Source: Microbacterium bovistercoris (lineage in GTDB: Bacteria > Actinomycetota > Actinomycetes > Actinomycetales > Microbacteriaceae). From it: 64,000 bases of DNA. The notes beneath the pieces are model-generated. The model did not search any database. It saw only the letters and a list, made by a program, of their open reading frames with translations, and was not told the origin of the DNA. Position 1 is the stretch's first letter. Each line of letters opens with the position of its first letter. Both the position numbers and the translations under genes were made by a program. Positions 20,307 through 28,444 of the stretch are shown in pieces. Location of the stretch: positions 124,001 through 188,000 of the forward strand of contig NZ_QUAB01000046.1 of assembly GCF_003387575.1 (NCBI RefSeq), in the 5' to 3' direction.

Positions 20307-20371
20307 GACCCGACATCCCACACTCAGGCACGCTCACACAGTGCCGCATACATCGCTCAAGGAGACCACCT

Positions 20372-22981
20372 ATGTCCGAGCACGCCGCGTCCGCGATCCC
20401 CGACAAGCCCGCCCTCGAAGGTCTCGAAGCGAAGTGGGGTGAGACCTGGGCAGCGCAGGGCACGTACCTGTTCGACCGGGTGCGCGCCGCCGAGAACGGT
20501 CGCGCGGGGGTGTACTCGATCGACACGCCCCCTCCGACGGCATCCGGCAGCCTGCACATCGGCCACGTGTTCTCCTACACGCACACCGACATCAAGGCCC
20601 GGTTCGAGCGGATGCGCGGCAAGAGCGTGTTTTACCCGATGGGCTGGGACGACAACGGCCTGCCCACCGAGCGCCGCGTGCAGAACTACTACGGCGTGCG
20701 GTGCGACCCGTCACTCCCCTACGACCCCGACTTCACGCCCCCGTTCGAGGGTGGCGACAACAAGTCATCCCGGGCCGCGGACCAGCAGCCGATCAGCCGC
20801 CGCAACTTCATCGAGCTGTGCGAGAAGCTGACCGTCGAGGACGAGAAGCAGTTCGAGGCGCTGTTCCGCCAGCTCGGCCTCAGTGTGGACTGGACGCAGA
20901 CCTACCGCACCATCTCGGACGACACCATCCGGCAGAGCCAGCTCGCGTTCCTGCGCGGACTGGAGCGCGGCGAGGCCTACCAGTCGCTCGCGCCGACCCT
21001 GTGGGACATCGACTTCCGCTCCGCGATCGCACAGGCCGAACTCGAGGACCGGGAGCAGCCGGCCGCGTACCACACCATCGACTTCCCGTTCGCGGACGGA
21101 ACCGGCTCGATCACGATCGAGACCACCCGCCCCGAGCTGCTGCCCGCGTGCATCGCGATCGTGACGCACCCGGAAGGGCCGCACAAGCACCTGATCGGCA
21201 CCAAGGTGAAGACGCCGTTCTTCGGCGCCGAGATCGAGATCCACGGTCACCACCTCGCTCTCGCGGACAAGGGCACCGGAGCGGCGATGGTCTGCACCTT
21301 CGGCGACGTCACCGACATCGTGTGGTGGCGCGAGCTGCGCACCACCGACGGCGGCGACCTGCCGAACATGACCACGATCGGCCTCGACGGGCGCTTCCTC
21401 GCCGACGCCCCCGCCATCGTCACGGACGCCGCTGCACGCGACTGGTATGCGGCCGAGCTCGCCGGCAAGACCGTGTTCTCGGCGCGCAAGGCGATCGTCG
21501 AGAAGCTGCAGGAGACCGGCGACATGACCGCCGTCGGCAAGCCGTTCAACCACGCCGTGAAGTTCTTCGAGAAGGGCGACCGCCCGCTCGAGATCGTCTC
21601 CACCCGGCAGTGGTACCTGCGCAACGGTGCACGCGACACCGAGCTGCGCGATCAGCTCATCGCCAACGGTCGCGAACTGGCGTGGCACCCCGACTTCATG
21701 CGCGTGCGGTACGAGAACTGGGTCGGCGGCCTGACCGGCGACTGGCTGATCTCGCGGCAGCGCTTCTTCGGCGTGCCGATCCCGGTCTGGTACGCGCTCG
21801 ACGAGAACGGCGAGCGCGACTACGACCGCGTGCTGGTGCCCTCGCTGGACAGCCTGCCGATCGACCCGACCACCGACCTGCCCGAGGGATACACCGAGGA
21901 GCAGCGCGGCGTGCCCGGCGGCTTCGACGCCGAGAAGGACATCTTCGACACCTGGGCCACGTCGTCGCTCACCCCGCAGCTGGCCGGCGGCTGGCAGCGC
22001 GACGAGGACCTCTGGAACCTCGTGGCGCCGTTCGACCTGCGCCCCCAGGGCCAGGACATCATCCGCACCTGGCTGTTCTCCACGATGCTCCGCTCGACGC
22101 TTGAGGACCAGCGCTCGCCGTGGAGCAACGCGGCGATCTCGGGCTTCATCGTCGACCCCGACCGCAAGAAGATGTCGAAGTCGAAGGGCAACGTGGTCAC
22201 CCCGGCCGACATCCTCGACAAGCACGGCTCCGACGCGGTGCGGTACTGGTCGGCGTCCAGCCGTCTGGGCATGGATGCCGCGTTCGACCCGCAGAACCCG
22301 ACGCAGGTGAAGATCGGGCGGCGACTGGCGATCAAGATCCTCAACGCGGCGAAGTTCGTGCTCTCGTTCCCGGTGCCGGAGGACGCGCAGATCACGCACG
22401 CGCTGGATGCCTCGATGCTGACCGCCCTCGACGAGGTGGTGCGCGGCGCGACCGCCGCGTACGAGAGCTACGACCAGGCCAAGGCGCTGGAGATCACCGA
22501 GGCGTTCTTCTGGACGTTCTGCGACGACTACCTCGAGCTGGTCAAGGAGCGCGCCTACGACCAGACGAACGTCGGCCAGGCATCCGCCGCGCTGGCGCTG
22601 CGCCTGGCGCTGTCGACGCTGCTGCGTCTGCTGGCCCCGATCGTGTCCTTCGCGACCGAGGAGGCGTGGTCGTGGTTCGAGGAGGGCTCGATCCACACCG
22701 CCGCCTGGCCCGAGCCGCTGGGCACCGACGGTGACGCCGCGGTGCTCTCCGCCGCGAGCGAGGCGCTGATCGGCATCCGCCGGGCCAAGACCGAGGCGAA
22801 GGCCTCGCAGAAGACGCCGGTCGCCTCGGCGACCATCGCGGCGCCCGCAGCGGAGATCGCCGCGCTCGAGGCGGCGGCGGACGATCTGCGCGCCGTGGGC
22901 CGCATCGCCGAGCTGTCGTTCGCCGAGGCCGACGAACTCGCCGTCACGGCGATCGAGCTGGCACCGGCCGAGGAGGCATGA
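20372..22981 (+). CDS. valS: Valine--tRNA ligase (type 2, archaeal-like)
   Basis: Charges tRNA-Val. 869 residues. HIGH motif in PPPTASGSLHIGHVFSYTHTD, KMSKS in KKMSKSKGNVV. The segment VFYPMGWDDNGLPTERRVQN and the insertion NKSSRAADQQPISRRNFIEL are, to my knowledge, features of the archaeal-like ValRS subfamily (type 2) instead of the common bacterial form; the long C-terminal coiled-coil arm of type 1 is also missing, explained by its end at EELAVTAIELAPAEEA. AAGGAGA ribosome binding site. The stop overlaps the start of a small gene. Confidence 0.95.
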   Translation: MSEHAASAIPDKPALEGLEAKWGETWAAQGTYLFDRVRAAENGRAGVYSIDTPPPTASGSLHIGHVFSYTHTDIKARFERMRGKSVFYPMGWDDNGLPTERRVQNYYGVRCDPSLPYDPDFTPPFEGGDNKSSRAADQQPISRRNFIELCEKLTVEDEKQFEALFRQLGLSVDWTQTYRTISDDTIRQSQLAFLRGLERGEAYQSLAPTLWDIDFRSAIAQAELEDREQPAAYHTIDFPFADGTGSITIETTRPELLPACIAIVTHPEGPHKHLIGTKVKTPFFGAEIEIHGHHLALADKGTGAAMVCTFGDVTDIVWWRELRTTDGGDLPNMTTIGLDGRFLADAPAIVTDAAARDWYAAELAGKTVFSARKAIVEKLQETGDMTAVGKPFNHAVKFFEKGDRPLEIVSTRQWYLRNGARDTELRDQLIANGRELAWHPDFMRVRYENWVGGLTGDWLISRQRFFGVPIPVWYALDENGERDYDRVLVPSLDSLPIDPTTDLPEGYTEEQRGVPGGFDAEKDIFDTWATSSLTPQLAGGWQRDEDLWNLVAPFDLRPQGQDIIRTWLFSTMLRSTLEDQRSPWSNAAISGFIVDPDRKKMSKSKGNVVTPADILDKHGSDAVRYWSASSRLGMDAAFDPQNPTQVKIGRRLAIKILNAAKFVLSFPVPEDAQITHALDASMLTALDEVVRGATAAYESYDQAKALEITEAFFWTFCDDYLELVKERAYDQTNVGQASAALALRLALSTLLRLLAPIVSFATEEAWSWFEEGSIHTAAWPEPLGTDGDAAVLSAASEALIGIRRAKTEAKASQKTPVASATIAAPAAEIAALEAAADDLRAVGRIAELSFAEADELAVTAIELAPAEEA

Positions 22982-23196
22982 TGCAGCTCGGCACGCGCTG
23001 GGCCACGGGCGCTGAGCCGCCGGCATCCGTCCCCGCCTCCCTGCGGCCGGGCATCGCCGAGGTCGAGGCCAAGGGACTGAACGGCCATTGGACGCTCACC
23101 TGGCTCGAGGGTCGCCCGATCGCAGAGCTGGACGCCGGGTGGGAGGTCCTGCTCACGGCATCCGGCGACGTGGTCGCCCGCCCGTTCCAGGACTGA
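22978..23196 (+). CDS. Small hypothetical protein coupled to valS
   Basis: 72 residues (71 if the second ATG at 22981 is used). Its ATG overlaps the valS TGA (22978-22981), so it is co-translated. Sequence MMQLGTRWATGAEPPASVP leads to a compact beta-rich segment (GLNGHWTLTWLEGRPIAELD, WEVLLTASGDVVARPFQD). No signal, membrane segment or motif I can name. Codon usage and the overlap support a real gene. Possibly an accessory factor of ValS, but that is only positional inference. Confidence 0.7.
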   Translation: MMQLGTRWATGAEPPASVPASLRPGIAEVEAKGLNGHWTLTWLEGRPIAELDAGWEVLLTASGDVVARPFQD

Positions 23197-23240
23197 TGCA
23201 TGAGACCCCCTGTCGCGATCGCGACAGGGGGTCTCATGCA
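23197..23240. terminator. Perfect 44-bp palindrome, bidirectional terminator
   Basis: Positions 23197-23218 are the exact reverse complement of 23219-23240, with no unpaired loop in the DNA sense. It sits between convergent genes, right after the small valS-coupled gene. The stem holds GAGACCCCCTGTCGCGA. Confidence 0.85.
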
Positions 23241-23249
23241 CGGGCGACG

Positions 23250-23468
23250 TCAGCGCCGGCTCAGCCCGAGCTGTGCCAGCGCGTGGTCCACGGCGCGCGG
23301 GTCCTGCTTGCGGGACTGCTGCTCGCGCAGCAGGTCGAGCGCGATCTCACGGCGCTCGATGCGGCGCTCACGTCGGTACGCGACGAAGGCGGTGATCCCG
23401 TCGGCGATCCGCAGCAGGGTGCGCTCAGTGGCGGTGGGAGTGGCGATGTGCAGCGTTGCGGCGGTCAT
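23250..23468 (-). CDS. Small arginine-rich hypothetical protein
   Basis: 72 residues, MTAATLHIATPTATERTLLR..., with a very basic helical middle (AYRRERRIERREIALDLLRE) and RKQDPRAVDHALAQLGLSRR at the end. No recognised domain. The ATG overlaps the stop of the winged-helix regulator (23465-23468), so the two are co-expressed and may work together; small basic helices of this kind are found next to ArsR-type regulators in actinobacteria, function unknown. Confidence 0.65.
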   Translation of the reverse strand: MTAATLHIATPTATERTLLRIADGITAFVAYRRERRIERREIALDLLREQQSRKQDPRAVDHALAQLGLSRR

Positions 23469-24097
23469 GATTGCTCCTCAGTGCTCTGGGCGGAGCCGGA
23501 CTGGCTCGGCAGGTCGAAGATCTCGGAACGGAGGCTGACGCGGCGTGTGCCGGGCGCTCCCTCCTGGCCCTTGTAGCGCTCGACGACGGCATCGACGAGA
23601 TCACTGAGCTCCTTGCGCACGTCCGCCATCTGCGCGGGCGTCAGGTCGAGCATCGTCGTCATCACGAGCCCCGCGTCGCGCCATCCCTCGGGGACCGCGG
23701 ACTCGGGTCGGTTCAGATAGTCCATCAGCGTCTGATGCCTCAGTCTGAAGAACTCGGCGGAAACGATCTGCGCGGCGGCGCGATTGGCCGGCGACATCGT
23801 CTCGTCAGGGCCGGGCAGGTTGATGCGCCCCTTGGGACGCTCCCACCACCGCTCACGGGCAGTGCCACGACCTTCCACTTCGCGGATCAGGTCATGGGCG
23901 GCGAGAGCCCGCAGGTGGTAGCTGGTCGCGCCGGACGTCTCGCCGATCAGTGCGGCGAGCGTGCTCGCCGTCTGCGGACCGCGTTCGCTGAGCAGGTCGT
24001 AGATGCGCACCCGCAGCGGGTGCGCCAGCGCCTTCAGCGCTCCGGCATCCAGCGTGCGAGGCTGGTCGGGCCTGTCGTGCTGCTCTTCTGTGCTCAT
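23465..24097 (-). CDS. ArsR-like winged-helix transcriptional regulator
   Basis: 210 residues from ATG 24097 (MSTEEQHDRPDQPRTLDAG). DNA-binding domain: LKALAHPLRVRIYDLLSERGPQTASTLAALIGETSGATSYHLRAL, a helix-turn-helix of the ArsR/HTH_20 type, followed by the wing (REVEGRGTARERWWERP) and a C-terminal helical effector/dimer region. The region upstream (24101-24146) carries four symmetric TGCAAAG half-sites reaching the start codon, so autoregulation is likely. The effector is unknown. Downstream is the small Arg-rich gene; upstream on the same strand is an EamA transporter. Confidence 0.88.
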   Translation of the reverse strand: MSTEEQHDRPDQPRTLDAGALKALAHPLRVRIYDLLSERGPQTASTLAALIGETSGATSYHLRALAAHDLIREVEGRGTARERWWERPKGRINLPGPDETMSPANRAAAQIVSAEFFRLRHQTLMDYLNRPESAVPEGWRDAGLVMTTMLDLTPAQMADVRKELSDLVDAVVERYKGQEGAPGTRRVSLRSEIFDLPSQSGSAQSTEEQS

Positions 24098-24100
24098 GCA

Positions 24101-24146
24101 TGCAAAGATACCTATGCAAAGCTCTCTTTGCAAGTATTTCTTTGCA
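24101..24146. promoter_or_regulatory. Doubly symmetric TGCAAAG operator
   Basis: TGCAAAG at 24101-24107 and 24115-24121, and its complement CTTTGCA at 24126-24132 and 24140-24146. The repeats in each pair start 14 bp apart and all four are symmetric about 24123/24124; the inner pair forms TGCAAAG-CTCT-CTTTGCA. It is AT-rich against the surroundings. It fits two regulator dimers, most likely the adjacent winged-helix protein. Confidence 0.7.
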
Positions 24147-24163
24147 AGAATGTTCGGGCACCG

Positions 24164-25081
24164 CTACTCCGGCGCTGCAACCTTGCGCTCCAGCACGACT
24201 TCCTGCGCGGAATCACGCGGCACCCGCATCCCGTACACGATGCCCGCGGCGATCAGTGCCGCCCCGAGAACCTCGGCACCCCTCACGGGCGCGATCGCGA
24301 GAACCGCGGTCGTCACCAGGGCTCCGACCGGCACCAGGCCGGCGAAGAGTCCTGCGCGATCCGGACCGAGCCGGCGCAGCGCGCTGTACCAGAGCAGGAA
24401 GGCGACCGCCGTGACCACGACGCCGAGGTACGCGAACGCCGCCGCCTCCACGCCCGTGGGCGCCCGCAGCGCCGTGACCTCGCCGGTGAGCCATCCCGCG
24501 ACGAGCAGCATCGGCACCGCGGTCACTGCGGCGTAGGCGGACACCCGCGTCGCACCGAGCCGCGGCAGCAGCGGAACCGCGAGCAGCGAGAACAGCACCT
24601 CGCACAGCATCGCACCCAGAGCGAGCACGAGGCCGAGCAGATCGCCGCTCCCCCAGCCCGCGGCCACGGCGGTGCCCACGGCGACGACGACCGCGGCGAC
24701 CACCACGCGCCGGCTCGGCCGGCGCCGCTGCAGCACGGGTCCGGCGAGGGCGAGGACGATCGGCACCGCACCCACGACCGAGCCGATCAACGCGGGGCTG
24801 GCGTGCCGTGTCGCCTCGATGAGGAACAGGTTGAACCCGACCAGGCCCGTGGCCGCCAGGGCGATCAGCAGCACGACGTCCCGCAGCGAGAGCCGGATGC
24901 GGGGCGCACGCTGCACCGCGACGACGACCAGCAGGATCACCGCGGCGATGGCGAACCGGAGCGCCTGCCCGAACAGGATCGGGAAGTCGGCGATCAGCGC
25001 CGCGACGGCCGCGGACGTGCCCACGAGGAGCATCGCCGTGGCAGCGCACAGGATGGACAACACAGGTCGCGTCATGATCAC
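24164..25081 (-). CDS. EamA/DMT family transporter
   Basis: Integral membrane exporter of metabolites (family RhtA/YdcZ-like, substrate unknown). 305 residues from GTG 25081, which has GAGG 8 bp upstream; an ATG two codons later (25075) is the alternative. About ten hydrophobic helices arranged as two EamA repeats, with SPALIGSVVGAVPIVLALAG closing the first and YLGVVVTAVAFLLWYSALRR in the second. It lies 66 bp before the winged-helix gene on the same strand. Confidence 0.88.
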   Translation of the reverse strand: MIMTRPVLSILCAATAMLLVGTSAAVAALIADFPILFGQALRFAIAAVILLVVVAVQRAPRIRLSLRDVVLLIALAATGLVGFNLFLIEATRHASPALIGSVVGAVPIVLALAGPVLQRRRPSRRVVVAAVVVAVGTAVAAGWGSGDLLGLVLALGAMLCEVLFSLLAVPLLPRLGATRVSAYAAVTAVPMLLVAGWLTGEVTALRAPTGVEAAAFAYLGVVVTAVAFLLWYSALRRLGPDRAGLFAGLVPVGALVTTAVLAIAPVRGAEVLGAALIAAGIVYGMRVPRDSAQEVVLERKVAAPE

Positions 25082-25156
25082 CGTTCCGTCCTCAGCCGCC
25101 CCGACCTCCGATGATAGGGGCGGGCGAGGATGACGAGCGGAGTATGACGGGCGGCG

Positions 25157-26344
25157 TCAGGCCGCGGCTGCGACGGCTTCCCGCGCGGCGACGAACGCCG
25201 CGACGCACTGCTCGACCTGCTCGGCGGTGTGCGCGGCCGAGAGCTGCACGCGGATGCGGGCCTTCTCCCGCGGCACCACCGGGAAGCTGAACGCCGTCAC
25301 GTACACGCCCTGGCGCTGCATCTCGGCGGCGATCCGCGCGGTCAGCGCGGCGTCGCCGAACATCACCGGCACGATCGGGTGCTCGCCCGGCAGCAGGTCG
25401 AAGCCCTCTTCCGTCATCCGACGGCGGAACAGCTCGGCGTTCGCACGCAGCTGCGCGCGCAGCGCGGCCGACCCCTCGACCAGGTCGAGAGCGGTCAGCG
25501 TCCCGGCGACGATCGAGGGCGCGACGGTGTTCGAGAACAGATACGGGCGAGAGCGCTGGCGCAGCAGGGCGACGATGTCGCGGTGCGCGGCGACGTAACC
25601 GCCTGATGCCCCGCCGAGTGCCTTGCCGAAGGTGCCGGTGTAGATGTCGACGCGGTCCGAGACGCCGCAGAGCTCAGGCGTGCCGCGGCCGTTCTCGCCG
25701 ATGAAGCCGACGGCGTGCGAGTCGTCCACGAAGACCAGGGCGTCGTACTTCTCGGCGAGGTCGCAGATCTCGGGGAGCTTGGCGATGTAGCCATCCATCG
25801 AGAAGACGCCGTCGGTCACGATGACGCGGAAGCGCGCGTCCGCCGCATCCTTCAACTGCTGCTCGAGATCGGCCATGTCGCTGTTGCGGTAGCGCAGGCG
25901 ACGGGCCTTCGACAGCCGGATGCCGTCGATGATCGACGCGTGGTTCAGCTCGTCCGAGATGATGGCGTCCTCGGCGGAGAACAGGGTCTCGAAGACCCCG
26001 CCGTTCGCGTCGAAGCAGGACGAGAACAGGATGGCGTCGTCGGTGCCGAGGAACGCCGCCAGGCGCCGCTCGAGCTCGAGGTGCTGCTCCTGCGTGCCGC
26101 AGATGAAGCGCACGCTGGCCATGCCGTAGCCCCACTCGTCGAGCGCGCCCTTGGCAGCGGCGAGGATCCGAGGGTCGTCGGCGAGGCCGAGGTAGTTGTT
26201 CGCGCAGAAGTTCAGCACCTCGGCGCCGTCGGCGACGATCTGCGCGCTCTGCGGACCGCGGATGCCTCGCTCGTGCTTGGTGAGTCCGGCCTGCTCGATG
26301 CCGTCGAGCTCAGCGGCGATGTGCTGCTGGAATGTCCCGTACAT
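25157..26344 (-). CDS. kbl: Glycine C-acetyltransferase (2-amino-3-ketobutyrate CoA ligase)
   Basis: PLP enzyme that cleaves 2-amino-3-ketobutyrate with CoA to glycine and acetyl-CoA, second step of threonine degradation. 395 residues, starting [23 protein letters not shown] lysine in [10 protein letters not shown], the aspartate/histidine pair in [10 protein letters not shown], and [11 protein letters not shown] near residue 45. Translated after tdh with a 20-bp gap. The start was chosen from the family N-terminus. Confidence 0.95.
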   Translation of the reverse strand: MYGTFQQHIAAELDGIEQAGLTKHERGIRGPQSAQIVADGAEVLNFCANNYLGLADDPRILAAAKGALDEWGYGMASVRFICGTQEQHLELERRLAAFLGTDDAILFSSCFDANGGVFETLFSAEDAIISDELNHASIIDGIRLSKARRLRYRNSDMADLEQQLKDAADARFRVIVTDGVFSMDGYIAKLPEICDLAEKYDALVFVDDSHAVGFIGENGRGTPELCGVSDRVDIYTGTFGKALGGASGGYVAAHRDIVALLRQRSRPYLFSNTVAPSIVAGTLTALDLVEGSAALRAQLRANAELFRRRMTEEGFDLLPGEHPIVPVMFGDAALTARIAAEMQRQGVYVTAFSFPVVPREKARIRVQLSAAHTAEQVEQCVAAFVAAREAVAAAA

Positions 26345-26364
26345 GTGCTTCTCGTTCCTGCGGC

Positions 26365-27408
26365 TCAGAGCCGCGTCCAGTCCAGGATGATCTTGCCGGT
26401 GCCGGCGGATGCCGCGGCCGCGAAGCCCTTCTCCCAGTCGGAGGCCGGGATGACGTCGGCGATGATGCGGCCGATCGCCTCGCGCAGCGCCGGGCTGGTC
26501 TGCAGCATGGCGCCCATCGCGTTCCAGGTCTCGAACATCTCGCGTCCGTAGATGCCCTTGATCGTCAGCATGTGCGTGACGATCTTGCCCCAGTCGACTC
26601 CGAAGGGCGCGCTGGGAAGGCCCAGCATGGCGATCCTGCCGCCGTGGTTCATGTTCTCGATCATGGTCGGCAGCGCCGACGGCGCGCCGCTCATCTCGAA
26701 GCCGACATCGAAGCCCTCGCGCATGCCGAGCGCCTTCTGCGCGTCGCGCACGTCCTCGCGGGACACGTCGACCACCTGATCGGCACCCATCAGCGTCGCA
26801 AGCTCGAGGCGCGGTGCGCTGATGTCGGTCGCGGTGATGAAGCGCGCTCCGGCGTGGCGGGCGACGGCGATCGCCATCAGACCGATCGGGCCGCATCCGG
26901 TGATCAGCACGTCTTCGCCGATCACGGGGAACGCCAGGGCCGTGTGCACGGCGTTGCCGAGCGGGTCGAAAATCGCGCCGACCTCGGGCTCGATGTCGGA
27001 GTGGTGCACCCACACGTTGGTCGCCGGCAGTGAGAGGTACTCGGCGAAGGCACCGTCGCGGTGCAGGCCGAGCCCGATCGTGCGGATGCACATCTGGCGG
27101 CGCCCCGCGCGGCAGTTGCGGCACATGCCGCAGACGATGTGCCCCTCACCGGAGACCCGGTCGCCCACCTTGATGTCGTGGGCGAGCGCGCCCACCTCGA
27201 CGACCTCGCCGTAGAACTCGTGGCCCGGGATGAGCGGAGTGCGCACCTCGGAGTCGGCCCAGTCGTCCCACCGCTCGATGTGCAGGTCCGTGCCGCAGAT
27301 GCCGGTGCGGAGCACCCGGATGACGACCTCGTCGGGTCCGGCGACAGGATCGGGGCGATCCACGAGTGCGAGCCCGGCGTGCGGGCCGTCCTTGAACAGA
27401 GCCTTCAT
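26365..27408 (-). CDS. tdh: L-threonine 3-dehydrogenase
   Basis: Zn- and NAD-dependent oxidation of threonine to 2-amino-3-ketobutyrate. 347 residues from ATG 27408 ([16 protein letters not shown]). Catalytic zinc site GICGTDLHI and GHEF; structural zinc site [18 protein letters not shown] fold [13 protein letters not shown]. First gene of tdh-kbl, divergent from a LysR gene with an inverted repeat between them. The neighbouring kbl makes the threonine assignment firm over other medium-chain dehydrogenases. Confidence 0.95.
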   Translation of the reverse strand: MKALFKDGPHAGLALVDRPDPVAGPDEVVIRVLRTGICGTDLHIERWDDWADSEVRTPLIPGHEFYGEVVEVGALAHDIKVGDRVSGEGHIVCGMCRNCRAGRRQMCIRTIGLGLHRDGAFAEYLSLPATNVWVHHSDIEPEVGAIFDPLGNAVHTALAFPVIGEDVLITGCGPIGLMAIAVARHAGARFITATDISAPRLELATLMGADQVVDVSREDVRDAQKALGMREGFDVGFEMSGAPSALPTMIENMNHGGRIAMLGLPSAPFGVDWGKIVTHMLTIKGIYGREMFETWNAMGAMLQTSPALREAIGRIIADVIPASDWEKGFAAAASAGTGKIILDWTRL

Positions 27409-27430
27409 ACCTCGATCCCACTCCCCTCGA

Positions 27431-27483
27431 CCATGAAGATCAATGGGCACTTCCTGGACTGATCCTTCAGTTGTTCTTCATGG
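27431..27483. promoter_or_regulatory. Inverted repeat between tdh and the LysR gene
   Basis: CCATGAAGATCAA at 27431-27443 and TTGTTCTTCATGG at 27471-27483 are complementary at 12 of 13 positions, with a 27-bp spacer. A shared operator for the divergent tdh-kbl and LysR-type genes is the natural reading. Confidence 0.6.
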
Positions 27484-27495
27484 TTGGATGGAGGG

Positions 27496-28404
27496 ATGCA
27501 CCTTCAGCAGCTGCAGGTCCTCCGCGAGCTCGGCGCGCTCGGCAGCGTCACGGCCGTGGCCGAGACGCTGCACGTCTCGCCGTCCGCCGTGTCGCAGCAG
27601 CTCGCCGCGCTGCAGCGCGGCTTCACCACCCCGCTCACCCGCAAGCAGGGCCGCACCCTGGCGCTGACTCCTGCCGGCGAGGTCCTCGCCGACGCCGGCG
27701 CGACCGCGCTCGACGCCATGGCGGCAGCCCGCACCGCCGTGGATCGCTTCGAGGCCGCCCCGTCGGGTGTCGTCAGCGTGAGCGGCTTCCTCAGCGCCGC
27801 CCAGGCGCTGTTCGGTCCGCTCGTGCGGGAACTCGGCACCGGCGACGACGTCCCGACGATCCGGTTCACCGACGAGGACGTCGCGCAGAGCGAGTTCCCG
27901 GCACTCACCGCGCGTTACGATCTGGTGCTCGCACATCGCATGGAGCACAGCGCGCCGTGGCCGCGCAGCGGCATCCGCTCCGTTCCGCTGGCGACGGAAC
28001 CGCTCGATGTCGCGCTCGCCGCATCGCATCCGCTCGCGGCCAGTCAGACGCTGACGCCGGAGCAGGTGGTCGGCGAGCGCTGGGTGACGAGTCGCACCGG
28101 ATACTCCCCCGACGACGTGCTGCGCACGATCGCGGCCGTCACGAACAGGCCCGTCGAGATCGTGCACCGCATCAACGACTACGGCGTCGCGGCCGCCGTG
28201 ATCGCCGCGGGAGGCGTCGTCGGCATGCTGCCGCGCTACACCTCGCTGGCTGCGGGGGTCACAGGGGTGGTGCGCAAGCCGCTTCGGGGTGTGAGCACCA
28301 ACCGCATGATCGACGTGCTCGCCCGGCCGGAGAACCTGCACCGGCGGTCGGTGCAGCTGGTCGCCGAAGCACTGCAGCGGGTCATGGCCGCACTCACCGC
28401 CTGA
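27496..28404 (+). CDS. LysR-family transcriptional regulator
   Basis: 302 residues from ATG 27496 (MHLQQLQVLRELGALGSVTA), the typical LysR N-terminus; a TTG four codons earlier is less likely. Helix-turn-helix AVAETLHVSPSAVSQQLAALQ, then the substrate-binding domain with SVSGFLSAAQALFGPLVREL and GYSPDDVLRTIAAV. TTGGAT sits six bases before the ATG, a weak match to the leaderless pattern, with GGAGGG in between. Divergent from tdh-kbl, so it probably controls threonine degradation in response to a pathway metabolite (inference). Confidence 0.9.
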   Translation: MHLQQLQVLRELGALGSVTAVAETLHVSPSAVSQQLAALQRGFTTPLTRKQGRTLALTPAGEVLADAGATALDAMAAARTAVDRFEAAPSGVVSVSGFLSAAQALFGPLVRELGTGDDVPTIRFTDEDVAQSEFPALTARYDLVLAHRMEHSAPWPRSGIRSVPLATEPLDVALAASHPLAASQTLTPEQVVGERWVTSRTGYSPDDVLRTIAAVTNRPVEIVHRINDYGVAAAVIAAGGVVGMLPRYTSLAAGVTGVVRKPLRGVSTNRMIDVLARPENLHRRSVQLVAEALQRVMAALTA

Positions 28405-28432
28405 GCGGACTCGGCGCCCGCTCGGCAAGCCC

Positions 28433-28438
28433 TAGGCT
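28433..28438 (+). promoter_or_regulatory. -10 element of a leaderless-type promoter for the M3 peptidase
   Basis: TAGGCT, six bases (CGGAGG), ATG at 28445. The spacer also contains GGAGG, but if transcription starts at the ATG this cannot act as a ribosome binding site except on longer transcripts from the LysR gene. Confidence 0.5.
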
Positions 28439-28444
28439 CGGAGG

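Noticed and set aside
20765..23026. 753-residue minus-strand frame opposite valS
   Set aside because: Antisense to a ValRS with all motifs intact; no ribosome binding site or motif.
23197..23240. Palindrome as an insertion-sequence end or recombination site
   Set aside because: It sits exactly between two convergent gene ends and has terminator features; no transposase or second copy is present.
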